In this document: positions 32,872-47,000 of the stretch, piece after piece
How positions within the stretch are numbered: position 1 is the first letter of the stretch
Layout: each line of letters begins with the position of its first letter
From: Brassica napus
Lineage: Eukaryota > Streptophyta > Magnoliopsida > Brassicales > Brassicaceae
Length of the DNA stretch: 64,000 nt
Direction: 5' to 3'
Assembly (NCBI RefSeq): GCF_020379485.1
Contig: NC_063452.1
Span: forward strand, 41,531,148 to 41,595,147
Made by a program: the position numbers and the translations under genes
The notes under the pieces: generated by a model
Told to the model about the DNA's origin: nothing
Seen by the model: the letters and a program-made list of their open reading frames with translations, nothing else
Database searches by the model: none

Positions 32872-35800
32872 AAATCTTCTTCTGCCTTTAGAAACTCTTC
32901 TCTGATAATTTTTCTACTTCCGTCTGCTTCATGAAATTGGAGAAAAGCATTGTAGTTCGATGGCACCAGATCAGTTGCATTTTCTTTCATTCCCTTGTCT
33001 TTTTACTTGTAGTTATGTAAACCGGGTATAATCCGGTTTACAGTTTAAACCATGATTTGAAGGGACATTAATAAGTTAGGTTTTGTGAAATTAATTGGAC
33101 GTCCACAGATGCGATTGCGAATGTGACTATTTAGCATTGTTTAGAAAACTTTTGGCCTATTTTGTAAGATTCTATTATTTTGGGCCATCTTAGGATTATT
33201 GAGATAGATAAACGACTTTTCTACTCGCCTACTCAGACGAGCCGTATCTACGACTTACAATCTTTAAACGAATAGCTTCACACTCCTTCTCTTGCTCTTT
33301 CTACAAGGGTGCTCTCTCTTTCTCTTCTCCCTTTAGCCACTCTGCTCTTTCCCGTGAGTACATCATTTATTGAACCGATAGGGAACTTTTTGCTTCTGTA
33401 TCACTACAAATCCATTACGAATCTATTCGTTCTATCTCTGCCTTGGCTTTGAAGTTGAACTTTCTTTTTTGTGAAAAATTAGCCTTTTAATTTTCAGGGT
33501 TCATATATATTATTATGCTTCTAGATAGGTCACCATATTTTCCAAGATTCGTACAATTTCATCTTTCTTTTTCGATGTGTGATGCAAAATGAATTATTTT
33601 AACCATATTTACGTACATTATTATATACCAAAATCAGAATGTTACAGATTTATATACTGTTTGATTTATTACACTAATGAAACGTACATTAGAGATGTCA
33701 AATGGAATAACCATATATTCAAATAGTCTCTCGTATTACAAAAATAGACTTACATTCATCTCAAGGACTAATAAGAATCTATGATATCCAATTTGAAACA
33801 GATGGAAGTCGTCCCTTACAATTTTCACATTGTCACGTCCAATGTCTCGTATTACAATTTTCACCTCCAATTTCAAGGTGTGTTGGTCTCAGTCTACATT
33901 GTCCAAGAGGGGGGCAAATATGCCCGAATAGTTTTTCAAAATCTCATGTAAACCTTTAAACACTTTAGTAATGCCCCTTTGTTTTGCTTAATAATATATA
34001 TACTACATATTTATAATAATGTTTGTTTATGAAATGATTTTAACATTTTGCAACAACAATCTTTACCGATTATAAAATGATGAATACACATATTGGTATC
34101 TTAAATATATCATCGTTGTTGAAGAGTTAAGATATTACATCTCATTTTAATTATTTTTAAGACTTCATATGCACAAAAGGAAATTAAGTTTTGCGGCTGA
34201 CACAAATCACCAAAACCAAATAGGCAACATCGATTGTATAACGACGAAAGGGGATTAGGTTTTCTGCTCTCGATTTGTTTACTATTAACTCTCCATAAGT
34301 GATTTCATTTTCTAGCTCTATAGAATTTTGCTTTCGTTCTCGTATTTGTTTCATTGATATGAGTTAAGTTTCTTTTTTAACTTCTTTTATGAATTCAGTG
34401 AATTACATAAGTGTCAATTAAAAAAAATGGATATCTGTAAAAATTACTTTCACTCCATATACATATCTAAGAATCAAAATTTTGAAAAAAAATCACCGGC
34501 AAACTATATTAACAGGTTAGTGTTTAAATCTACTATATCAAGCTATTATAGAATATAAGTGCAAACTCGAAATATAAATGTTTGTCTAGTATATATTCAG
34601 CAGCTCGGTCTAAAAATCATCTAATTAGAACAACAAAACAAATTACTTATTTCACCAGTTCGGGTAATATCTGAATCCGAACGTGTAATATCCGAACCCG
34701 AATGGATATCCGAAGATAACCAAACATAAGTATACTTAACTCTATATTTCTAGTTTATTTCTCTCATTTTATTCAAAATATTTATATTAATGATTCTTAT
34801 TGCTCAAAATTAGATAATATACATATAATTATGTACAAAATCATTTGCTACTCACTTAAAATACATATCAAGTTCTTGTTTCTTGCATTAACAAAAGTTG
34901 CGTCTAAAATTTCAAAACAACCACTAAATTAGTGTCTTTCTACTTTTAAAATTTTATCTCCAAACCTATTAATAGTTTAATCTTTTAAAAATTAAAAAAA
35001 ACAGTTAAATTAAAATATATTTTAATTACAAAAAACTTAAACAATGAATAATTTATTATTTTTCAAAATTTAAATATTCTAACCCGACCCAAAATATCCG
35101 AACCCGAACATAAAATACCCGAACCCAACTCGAAGTGTAGAAATACCCGAACGGGTTCTATACCTTTATACTGAAATATCCAATACAGATCCGAACATGT
35201 ATCCAAACGCCCACCCCTATAATATATGATCATTTGTATCTTGCTTGAACAAAAAAAGTTAAACCATTGGTCACAAAATTTTTAATGTGGGACTTTTACT
35301 ATTTTTAGTAATTTATAGTCGTTTTTAAAAATTCAAAATATAACATATAAAAAAAATATAATTGTTTTTATTATATGTTTAATGTGATTGTTTAATTTTT
35401 TTTAATAGTATAAAATTAAACAAAAAAGAGAGATGTCAGAATTTTTTTTATCAAATATGTATTATTCATATATATGTTAACCATATTAGGTAATTCCGTA
35501 ACTTTTATTTAAGGAAAGAAAAAATCTTCTTTTGTACACTATTAATTAATTTGATAGTTAGTTAAATAAAAAAACATAGTATATGTTTATATGGACCAAC
35601 TTATTTTTCTAACAATTCTAAGAATCATTTTCGTGATGACACGTGGTTACGAAAATAATTCTCCGTAATTAATATACAGGGGATGTCCCATGGGCTTGGT
35701 CTAACAAGACATCCACTCGTGGGGTTGAAGAACGATAGTGACTCGCGAGTTTGTTGATAATTCTTCTATCGACATACATGTCCTAAAAGTCTTATTTCTT

Positions 35801-38055
35801 GTGGATGAGTAAACCAGGGACTGCACATGGACTTAATTTTCCATGGAGAAATTTCATAGAAACAATATTTTGAATTTATCTATGCAATTTTTCAAATTTA
35901 GCATACAGTCGGGCAGGCCTTGAGATATCAGGGATACTATTCAAAACAAAAATATTTACAATTAAATTCGTATTTTATAAATTTTATAAACTAAAATTTT
36001 ATTTTCATAGTTATTTCTTTTATAATTTAAATTTTATTAAAATATTATGATAGAAAATTCATCTTTTATAGTATTTCTATAAACAAAAATATTTTTCATC
36101 AACTATACATATTTTTACATTCAACATTTGTATAATCATAAATATAAAGTATATATAAACACATCTAGCAGTTTAAAAAAAAAGTTGGGATCCCATTCAA
36201 ATGTTTCAGTCCACTCCCCATATACCTGGCTCTGCAATCGAGTTAGGTATTCATGGTTACTAAATGTGATATCAAATAATTGAACTGGATTTCCCATATT
36301 AAATTTTAAACGTAAAACTATTTCGAGATAGGTAATCAAGGTATTATTAATTTAAAATAACTGTTTAAGAGGTTTTCTAATAGTTTAGCCTAGCCGTTTA
36401 GAAAAGGGGAATGGAATGGGTTGCAAAACTTGGGAAGAGATATTGAAAATAGAGTCTTAATTAAAACAAAATAGAACCAGACCGATCCAAATCTAATTTA
36501 TAAACAAAAACAACCAAACCGAAAATAAAATGCAGTTCTATTTTTTTAATTCAAGAAATCATGAGCCGAAGCTTGTAATCTCTTTGGGTCATGAACAATA
36601 GTCGGCTGTTAAATCTCTTCTATGTAGCTTCTGAGTATTGAACCTGACATATCTACCCTTATGATCAAAGGCTTTACCACTAAAGATATCATCTTCAGAT
36701 AAGTCATGTATATTTGAAAACTATTTTAAAAGAATTTTTTTTTTGCAATTTAACCTGTTCCCAGGTTTAGATATGTTTAACCCTTCAGTTTGAGATGCAT
36801 CTCAATCATTTACCAAATAGTCCATAATATAGTTCTCACCACTGTATAAATTTCGTGATCCGTATATACTTCTGTATAAATTATCAAAATTATGTCGTTT
36901 TGAGTTTTTTTTTAAAATATTGTAGAAGTGGATAGAGCGATTTTATAGTCAAAATTATTTTATTGTGTAGTTGGAACTTGGAAGAATGTATGCCAATTTA
37001 TTTTTCAAAAACAAAATTTCGTAATCAAATGGCATTTATATTGCCATGTTTTTCTGCATACTGCCACTAAGGTAGGGTATTCCCAAATGGCCATCCAAAA
37101 TAGTTTTCGTTTTGTCAAAGGCATTTGAATGTCGAGGTTGATTTTCTTAATGGAAAATAACCACGAAAAGTTATAGAAATTAATTAGAATATGCTTGCCA
37201 TAGCTGGCCCAAGATTGATGGGAGTGCCAGGGTATTTTTCTTCTTGGTAGACCAAGCTAGCTTTAACAAGTATTTTCACAGCGACACAGGTTCTCAAATT
37301 CCAATATATTGAGAAGAGTTAAATTAAAACCGATAACAAACCTGTGTGAGCATTCATATCTCAAAGTTGTCAACTCAAACACTCTTCTGAAGAAGCTCAA
37401 AACATTGAACAAAATTTGGGAAAAGACACTTCTTCTTGATGCACTGGAAAGGCTTATAGAAGGTGAAGAGGTCCAACGTCGTTATTGGATTAATTAAAAA
37501 TAAATCTGTGATTAGACTTTTCGTTAATTAATGTTGAAACATTCTTTATGGCTTACTGAAACGTGTTTTAGCATTATCTAACTATTATGCTCTGGCCATT
37601 AGAAAGTATTTGGAATTTTGGTCATAGTCATACGCTCTTAGTTGTATGGAAAGAGTTGAATTTTGAAAGGATTGAACAAAAGTAACAGTATATGAGTATA
37701 TCTTCTCACTTCAATATATATTTTAACCGATAATCAACAAAGTGGTGATTTTAATTTTATGGTTTTCCTTCTTTAATTTAAAACTCAATTAATTTTCTCC
37801 TTTCGTGTACATGAATATACTCGAAATCTCTTTTCTGACCCATTCCATGCATATTTTATATAATAAATAAACGAAATAGACAGAATACTACAGGTGCAGA
37901 CAAAAAAAGACATAATAACTTATACAGTATATCATATGATTACGTCAGTGCCGTAAAATAAAATACAAATGATTACGTGCATTATGGGTCCATTTTCAAT
38001 TACAAATAGGATTGGGTCACTGCTTTAGTTTTCCGACACCAAACCAAAAAGGAAT
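32872..38055. other. 5-kb AT-rich intergenic region with repeat debris
   Basis: No gene is supported. About 33230-33360 is pyrimidine-rich and could be an orphan leader. About 34660-35215 contains two blocks of CCGAACCCGAA-type words (near 34680 and 35085-35200), a recurrent component of Brassicaceae DNA elements. About 35320-35520 is a diverged relative of bases 340-760. A 62-codon plus-strand frame (37309-37497) is not recognised. TATA-like sequence near 37850-37866 may serve the RING-H2 gene downstream. Confidence 0.4.
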
Positions 38056-41000
38056 ATGGAGTTTACTACAAAAATAACATCATTCTCTCTCTTATTTCTC
38101 TCTCTCATAAACCCGACCTTGACCACTGCCACATGCAGTACCGCCGTTTGTCGCAATGGCGATCCAATTATCCGTTTCCCTTTCCGTTTAAAATCCCACC
38201 AACCCCAATCTTGCGGTTATGACAAAGGGTTCGACCTAACCTGCGGTAATAATAACGGCGTTAACAGAACCACCATAAGACTACCATTCTCTGGTAACTT
38301 CACCATCGAGATGATCGATTACGCAGCTCAAGAGATTTTACTCGCCGACCCAAATAACTGTCTTCCTAAACGCCTCTTAACGCTAAACCTCACTTCGACG
38401 CCGTTTGATGGCGTTTACACACGTCGGTTCACGTTTTTTAGCTTCCCGACGTCGGGATATCTTCGTTTTGGGAGGTTCAATCCGATAACGTGTTTGAGCG
38501 ATGAAAACAGCACCGTGTTTGCCACTGCTTTTCCTAGAGCGGTGAACTACCTGTCCGCTCAGTCGTGCCGGTTAATGAAAACCGTTAACGTTCCGGTTCG
38601 TTGGCCGGCTTATGAGCATGCCGTTTCGTATTGGGGACTCAGTGATAACCTATGGCTCACTTGGAGGGTCCCGAGATGCCGCCGGTGTGAGAGTAGAGGT
38701 GGTAAGTGTGGGATTAAGAGTAATTCTTCTCGTGAAATCATATGCTCTGATGCTCCTAAGCCAGGTAACTAATTTTATAATCACCGTTATCTTCCATTTT
38801 TAATAGTATTACAGAATGATTAAAATTGTCTTTGATCTTAAATTTTGATGGCAAGAGTACAATTTAATATATATCAAGTCAAAAATGCAACTAATACGAC
38901 GATTAGAGTATATTAGTTAAAGTTGACGTAGACCATGACGAAATTTCGTGTTGAATGAGTCATGCGTATTTGCGTGTTAGTGTTTATATATATAGAATGA
39001 TGAATATAAACAAATTTGGAAAAATGGCAAGTTTAACAACCAAATAGTTTGTCGGTTTTAATTGTCTAACTATGAAAACGTCATGAGACGGCTCAAGACG
39101 ATATAATATTGTAGATATGCGTATTGTACACATATGCAAATTCTTCTACGGACGAAACAAATCTAGTAGAAATAGTAAACCTACCTACCGTATAAAAAAG
39201 AGAAAATGACTAGGATAACAATAAAATTTTTTTTGTCATAAATATAGTTTTTAAGAATAAAAATGACCAAAATAGCATTTAATGTTTTATCAAAATAGAT
39301 AAATATACACTTATACTCCAATGGTAAATTAATTTAGACATTAGGGTTTAAAGTTAAGGGATGAAGTTTAGGATTTAGGCTTTAGGGTTTAGGATCTAGG
39401 GTCTAGGGTTTAGGGTTTAGAGTTAAGGGGTGGGGTTTAGAATTTAGGATTTAGGGTTTAGGGTTTAGAGTTTAGAGTTTAGGGCTTAGGGTTTAGAGTT
39501 TAGGTTTTAAGGTTTAGAGTTGGGGAGTGGGGTTTTGGGATAAAATTTTAAATTTTGAAAAATAAAATAAAATTAAATTTTTCAAAAGATAAAATGCTAT
39601 TTTGGTCATTTTAGTTTTTGTGACATAAACTTAAAAGTTGACGTGAAAATTTTTAAAAGTCACACACGAAACATATACTAACGAGTCTTATTCCCATAGT
39701 GGCAAGCTTATATATGAACGTTTCTTTTAGAACAGCTTATATATGAACGTTAAAGGCACATCAAACCTTGTTCCTCACGTTACACGTATAGTAAAAGTTA
39801 TAAGACTTTTTTTAACTGATTATCATAGATGTATATATATGCTACTGAGAGAAAAAAATATAGATCATATAACAATACTTACTATCTTCACTTTATAATG
39901 CTGAAATTAATTCAAAATTTATATTTGGTTTTAAATTATCAGTTTTAGCAGAAATAAAATTTGATTCTTTAACATCTGAAACAAACAACAATGAATAAAA
40001 TTATTAGATAGCTAAAACACGATTTGATTCTTTAACATCTGAAACAAACAACAATGAATAAAATTATTAGATAGCTAAAACACGATTCGTACAAAAAGGA
40101 ACTAAATATGGTAATTATGATTTTTATAACATTACTTTCATGTTTGTCGTAAATAAACACTATAAAGTAGACATTATAGTTGAGAAGAATGACACTGACA
40201 GGTTGAGCGATAATATTAAGTTCGCTGCCATAATATTATGAAAGCTCTTAGAGCATCATTATCCCAGTTGCTAAGCTAGGTAGCTTAGTCTTAATAGCAA
40301 TTAAAAAAAATGGAAATTAAGTTAAATGAGAGGGAACGTTGCTTAATTAGGCGCAAGAAGAGACCGTAGTTTGAGACACGTGTTGGACAAAAGGGCTACA
40401 TCTCTTTCCCTCTTCCCACTCCGTGTCTCTCTCTCTCCCTTTCGTCGACCACACCGCTTCTCTTTCTCTCTTCTCCTCGAGGACTCCGCTTCCCTTTGTT
40501 CATCTCTCAACGATCGGATGAATCAGCCGAGATGAATCAGTTGGCATCTCTGTGGTCTCGTCGTCTCTGTCGGTTGATTCGTCGTCTTTCTCGCTGTCCT
40601 TGACGACTCCGCGACTCTGTAGCTCTCCTCGACGACTCCACATGCGTTTCTCGATCTCTCCTCGACGATGAACCATGCGGCGTCTCTCTCTCTGGCCCTC
40701 GTCGAGGGTAAAAAACCTCTAGCTCTCTCTCGACGGCTCATCCCGAGGAAGAATCACTCCACCGAATCGAAAGGTAAATCGTATATCGTTGATGTGTTTT
40801 TTTAAATTGAAAGTTTGACAAAAAGCTTTGGCTAATTCTGAGTTGTTCAATTGCAGATGGAACTCCATAGAAGATACAATCATAAATTCTCTTGAGAGAG
40901 AATCGAGCTTCTTTCCAAACTGAAGGTTTGATCAACTTGTCAATTACTTTGTGTTCTTATTGGTTTAGTAGATTCTCGTTAGGTTGTTGTCATTATTTAG

Positions 41001-44000
41001 ATTCTTGAGAAAACGGTTCGGGAATTTGATCAATTTAAAATATAAATCATGTGATTCTATTTGACATGTTTCTGTCTTTTTTCTCTTAATTACGATGGCG
41101 CAGGAGCGAGGAGCAAAGTTCGTCATCTGCAAAAATCTTGTCTTTCTCTCTTAATACAGGTAATAAATTTGTTGTTTGTTCTGTTCAATTGATTAAAGTA
41201 TCTTGATTGAGGTTATGGTTGAATCTCGGTAATAAATGATGTGGTTAGTGGTAGATAAGGGTTGTGTTAGGTAATAAATATAAGTTATGGTTCAATTGCG
41301 ATATGTTTGTTGCAAGTTTATAGTTCAAGTTTGATATGTTTGTTGCAAGTTTGTTGTTTTATGTTTTGTTCTGTCTCTTGATTCTTTGTTTTGGTTTAAA
41401 AATGTTTGTTTAAAATGTTATCTTTTATGTAATAAATTTTTTTAATTTTAATAAAAAATGTTTAAAATTTTTAAGCGCCCTAATATAAGCACCCTTGCAA
41501 TGGAGAAGAAAAAATATCAAGTTGCTTAGCTAAGTCTCTTACCCAAATTATCTCATTAAATATTATTATAATATAATTAAGCAACCCATTATGAGTTGTT
41601 AGGATAATGATGCTCTTAGAGCATGTTTATCCCTAGAAACCTTAGTACACTTTAATAACTATTAAATTAATAAATTGTAGATAAGAACCTTAGTTAAGAA
41701 TTACTTAATTTTTTAAGGTACAATGGTAGTTTCTTAATTTGGGTTTTTTAAAAAAAAAAAAATTACTTTTTGAGTTGAGTTGTATCTAACAAAATTTATT
41801 ACCTAGCACACAGTCCTAACACGCATTCATCACAAGCACATTCACTAATACAAGCATTGATCAGAAGCATTCATCACAACCGCAACCTAACTTGTACAAG
41901 CCTATTCAGTAACCATAACCTAACTCTAACTAGTATTTATTAACCTAACTACAATGCAATTAAGAAAAAAGCAAGAAAATGATATCAAGGAAAGTGAAAT
42001 TACTTAACCGAGAGTCTCAAGTTCTGGAATATGTCTTTGGCTCCTCAAGTTCTCACTACTTTGTTCATTCTGATCTTTTGCTCCTCACATCATTCATCGG
42101 CGCGAGCAATGCACACAGTGTCCATCCTTGATCACCGTCTTCTTCGTCTTGAGTGTCTGAGATTTGACCGATGGTGTAGTTTGCTGACCAGTCGGCGAGA
42201 AGGTAAGCGAACCATATGAGGAAGACGAAGAGCTTCCCGGATGTGCGTTTTCTGCTGGGTGAAAAGACGACAAGGATCACTTGGAGTGAGAGACTGAAGA
42301 TTATGAGAACACGAATGTTCCATTCTTCCCAAAGATTCTTCACGTCCTTCGGGATCGTGTCTGCTGCCATGTCCCCTGTTCTTTAGATTTGAAAACAGAG
42401 CTATTACTGTGTGATCATCAGTTTTGCCTCCGTAAGTCAAAACCTTTAGTTTTTGGAACAAAACCAACTGTTTCACAAAAACAAATGGTGGTAAGTCAAA
42501 ACCTTCAATGTAATAATCCAAATTGAATATAAAACCTCTTACTTCTGCAACAAGAGGCGGCCGCATATCCACGCCCTTAGCATGTCCTTCGTATATCTTC
42601 TTTCTTTCCAAATGTGCTGAAGCATGTACAATTAGTGGAGTTACTTAAAAAAAAAATCAAACATTACGGGTCATAATTTGCTAAAAAAAAATAGATTGGT
42701 CTTACTCGATTCAAATCTTCCCCCCGAATTCTCTTGAAATGCGTTCTCTGCAATGCAATCAAGCGCCTGTACAAAAATAAGTTTCACAAACCACATTAAA
42801 AAGTATTTCTAACTTTCAAATGAACAACACACTTACCTTGTTTACACGGCCGGCCCTGGGCCAAGCTCAATGAAACATTCGCTTTGGGCCCCAAAATTAT
42901 TGAAAATTTTTATATGTAAATAGGCCCCCAATTTGTAAAAAAAAATTTTTTAGGCCCCCAAATTTTTGAAGTCTTTACTAAATGGTCTTGGGCCTCCAAA
43001 CTCTCAGGGCCGGCCCTGCTTGTTTAGCTTGTCTATTACATCTTGAAGAACTTTGATCTTATTCTTCTGGGCCTTCTCGGCTATCCACTTCCCTAACTTA
43101 TTAGGAAAACCCATTCTGATCTCTACCTAACCAAAATCCACACAATCAAAATAAAAATCGGGTATCCCACAAATTTGGGTAAGATTCTCGCATATAAATT
43201 GGGGTTTATCAATGAATAAGACAATGAAGTAATCCGAAATCTATACAAACCAAAATCAGGATGATATGAGTCGTCAATTGAAGGACCTTGCTCTGAAGGA
43301 TGATGTGAGTCGTCAATCTCCCAGTCGCCGCCGTGAGGACCGGGAGCATCGTCCTCCGTGGTGAGTCTCCATCGTCCCTCTGACGGCAAAGAAGAGCGAA
43401 GAAGGAAGAGACGCCGAGAGTCGTTCAGAGAAAACGAGACACGAACTGACCACATAAAAAAAATAAAACAGAGATATTCTTGTGCCGACACTTAGTATAA
43501 AACTCATCTAAAAACCGGTTGCCAAATTCCTTAGTTAAGGATCGATAATATGTTTTTATTTTGTTTAGATTTAATTAAATCAGTTTATTGCTTTAAGAAC
43601 TTTGCTAAGGACTTGCGATAGACATGGTCTTAGGGCATCTTCATCGCAGGGGTTGAGGAGGAGTTTTTAGTGTAGACTCCACAAAAAAAGTAGAAAAACC
43701 GTTGTTTAAAGCCTCCAAATAAGCACCGATTTAAGTGGATTTCTTGCACTGTTTGCGGGTTCCACTGACACGTAGTGGCCCGTAATTAGTTCATTTTTCA
43801 ATTTTTTTTAATCAGACAAAAAAAATAAAAAATAAAAAATAAGAACCCCAAATGGATTTCATGGGATAAAGATGCTCTTAGACCAACTCCAACGGAAGTT
43901 CTTCTCATTCTTAAAATATATATGTATATATATATATGTATATATATGTATATATTATATAGGTATAAGTATTTGTAGGGTCCACAATTTTTGTGGAACC

Positions 44001-47000
44001 CCATAGGCAAAGACTCTTAAAATCCCATTTTAAGAACCTTTATCTATGGGGATCCACAAAATTGTGGACCCCACAAATACTTATACCTATATACATAATA
44101 TATATTTTAAGAACTCTAACGAGAAAAATACCCGGTTGGAAGTGCTCTTATGAGTTCGACTTCTCTTCTGTTGTAAATGAAGTGTTGGGGAAATATATCT
44201 GTTATCATTACTGTCGACCATAAGGTCTATATATATACAAGGTATTAGACCGTCATAAGGTCATGTTTATCCTTACAAGATAAGGATAAGGATAAACACT
44301 ACGTTACAGATATACATGGAATATATACTAGATAAACACATAGTCTCTGGTTGTCTTTATCATGTCCCGGATTGGGCCTGCAGTACGGGCTGGTCCATGG
44401 TCGATCATCATTTGGTTTATAACACTCCCCCTTGATCGACACATCCGGTACATGTTCGTTGCATGCTTAATGTTGCCTCATTAAAACCTCTCCTGAAAAA
44501 CCCCAAAACCAATGTGGCAAAATGGGAAACCAAAGACAGGAAAAAGAGTACAACACATGAACTCCCCCAGATGAATGCATCACTGTAGTAGACACATTCC
44601 CATCTGGTATCCGAGTCTTCTTGAACGTTGAAGTTGCCTATGACTTGGTGAAGATGATCAGCTGGATTCTCCTTGAATGAACTTGTAAGTCTTGGACGTT
44701 GGTATGTCTTTTGGAACTCCATTAAGATGTGGTCAAGATGTACATCTTTGCTGCTGATCACTCCATGTCTTGGTTGAACTGATGGTGCTTCAAACGGTGC
44801 TCGGATGGACTTTATAATCTGCAATAAAACTTTACTTGCAGGTCCTTTTTCATGTCCCACGGATTCTCTTTGGTTATATGGCTTTCCCAAAACGTGGACA
44901 TTCAATATATATTGAGTCATAGACCCAGAACACATACGAACAACTTTACTTCATATCTTTCGTTCATTCGGACTTATATCTCTTCGTATGTGCCAATGGC
45001 TTTATCCATTGTAACCAATCATTCTTTATTTTCTTTTGTCGATCCATGTTGAGCTATAGACCTTGTCTATATTCGTTCATAATCATGAGTGTCTAAGGTC
45101 ATACCATCAATAATTATTTGCTGCAATGAAACTCATCACACAATGAATTCGCAGTCATACACTCATGTCCTTTGTACATGGTTATCGATCTTTTCTTGCT
45201 TTAGCAATGCTTATAATCATTAAGCCACGACCAGACATCCTTCTGGTCACTATCCTGGTTTATGGTTCTCACTTAGACGTGCTGACTTAATCATACACAC
45301 ACACACGGCTATGATTTTTCTACAGACTTTCCATATGTAAAACATAGCCTGTTTAATCAATCGATAACTTGTATTATTGAACCTTTGAACCATTAAACCT
45401 TTTTCTCTCAGTTGGTCTTTATTATGATCACAAGGAATTATAATATTTTCTGTATGGACTGACTGCACTAAGTAAATACTTAGTCTTTCATATTACTTAC
45501 AGCTGCTGTATATTACAATCCATAAACAACTTAGGAACAAAGCTTGTTCTATGAGAATTTCTTTCTCATATTTCTATGGTACGTTGATACCTTTATCCAG
45601 TGATCCATTTGCTGCTTACTACACCATTATTTCTTTAGTAAATATCCAGACAAAATCAAACTTGATTTTCTGTAGTAGCATCCACCATATAGGAGCATAT
45701 CTCTTTATAAATTGTTCCTTGGTCCTTGTGAGTATCCTTGTGTAATCAAGCTATACTTGAACGTTATTTAGAAGGAACATGGACACACTATACCATGTGG
45801 TCATGTCCTTTAATCTCACGGAATTTCTTATCTCACAAGATCCATTCACTGGTTTCTTTCTTAGATGGCTTTTCTGTATGTACATGGTTACTACGCCCAT
45901 CTGTCTTATAATTACTTTGAATTCTTTGAACACCCCACGTCCCTATATAGGTTTTATGAGTACTCTACGTGGGTTCATGATCCTCAGGTTATATCCTTCA
46001 AATCCCAAGTACTACAATCTTTTATGAGCTCTTATGTATGTAAATACATCTTTGGTGTTAACACTCTTTATCTTTAGTTTCATACTGTTCCAGACATGAT
46101 CTAATTAGATTTTGAGATCTTATTATCCAAGACCTTTATACCTTGCAGTTTGGCGTCCCAAACTACATGGTCTGGTACCTTAGATGTGTGGTTGCGCAAC
46201 CTTATTTCTCTGTCTGAACTGGTTTCTCTTATGAACTCGGATTTGTACGATTCTGAGCACCTTTCATTACTTTCCGAGGTTCCTTATTATTTGGAACTTA
46301 TTTGTCTATCTCTAATAGACATTGTAGCAACTTGATTGTGTCTCTTAGACATCTAATTCGTGGTGCTTAAGCTGGTATGACATAGTCATTTTTTCTTTTC
46401 GGGTCAGTGTGTCTGGCATATATTTCTGCTAGCTTTTATATCTTTTGATCATATTCTTTTAGAACGTCTAGATCATAATCTTTGGTCTGAGGATCTTGCC
46501 AAGACAACTATGGTTGATACCATTATATTTCTCTTTTACTCTTTACTCTTTATCAGCCTGATAACTTTCTCCTTTCAAAGTTGGATAATCAGATTACTAT
46601 CTTTTGTAATCTGTGTTCTTGGCCACTTGATTAAATCATCCATGTTTGGCACAAGATACATTATAGTTTTGTGGAGGAAGTCTTATTTATCTAATATATA
46701 TTCCCAATCCTTATCTGAGGTTCCATCTTAAATGGCACACATATATGTGGTGGAATATTCGTATTTTCTTAAGATGGTTTGTGTATATGTCTGGTTTATG
46801 ACTCTTAATCATTCAGAGTTGGGAATGTCTATGCTTACATGTATGGCCTGATGTAAATCAAGCCTTAAGCTTTAGGCTGGACGTGGGTGATGTACCATTA
46901 GTGAGGGCTTTAAAGCTTTCCAGCCATGTATATTATGGTTGTAAACCATGGAATCCGAATTTATGATATGATCATGGACTGTGGGTTTTAGTCCTCTCTC

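Larger units (their letters stand above)
41619..43629. mobile_element. TIR element B of the chain, carrying captured gene fragments
   Basis: The ends are GAGCATGTTTATCCC and, read inward from the right, GACCATGTCTATCGC. TTA is at each junction (41616-41618, 43630-43632). The subterminal CTTAGTTAAG/CCTTAG words are inverted between the ends. The interior contains minus-strand exons of an unidentified gene (42543-43114), a DUF4220-like first exon (42065-42370) and a nested hAT MITE. It has no transposase, so it is non-autonomous (Pack-type). Confidence 0.65.

Noticed and set aside
36590..36710. Possible tRNA gene (TGAACCTGACATATCTACC-like words near a GGCTTTACCACTAAAG segment)
   Set aside because: No foldable cloverleaf with matching acceptor and T arms could be drawn by eye. 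It is probably chance or a decayed SINE.
38612..38803. Alternative frame of 63 codons overlapping RING-H2 exon 1
   Set aside because: It is a shadow of the real frame, which has the signal peptide, Cys pattern and splice donor.
44417..44935. 172-codon minus-strand open frame next to the Copia 3' LTR
   Set aside because: It runs up to the polypurine tract, has no known domain, and sits in the non-coding 3' part of the element. It is open by chance.
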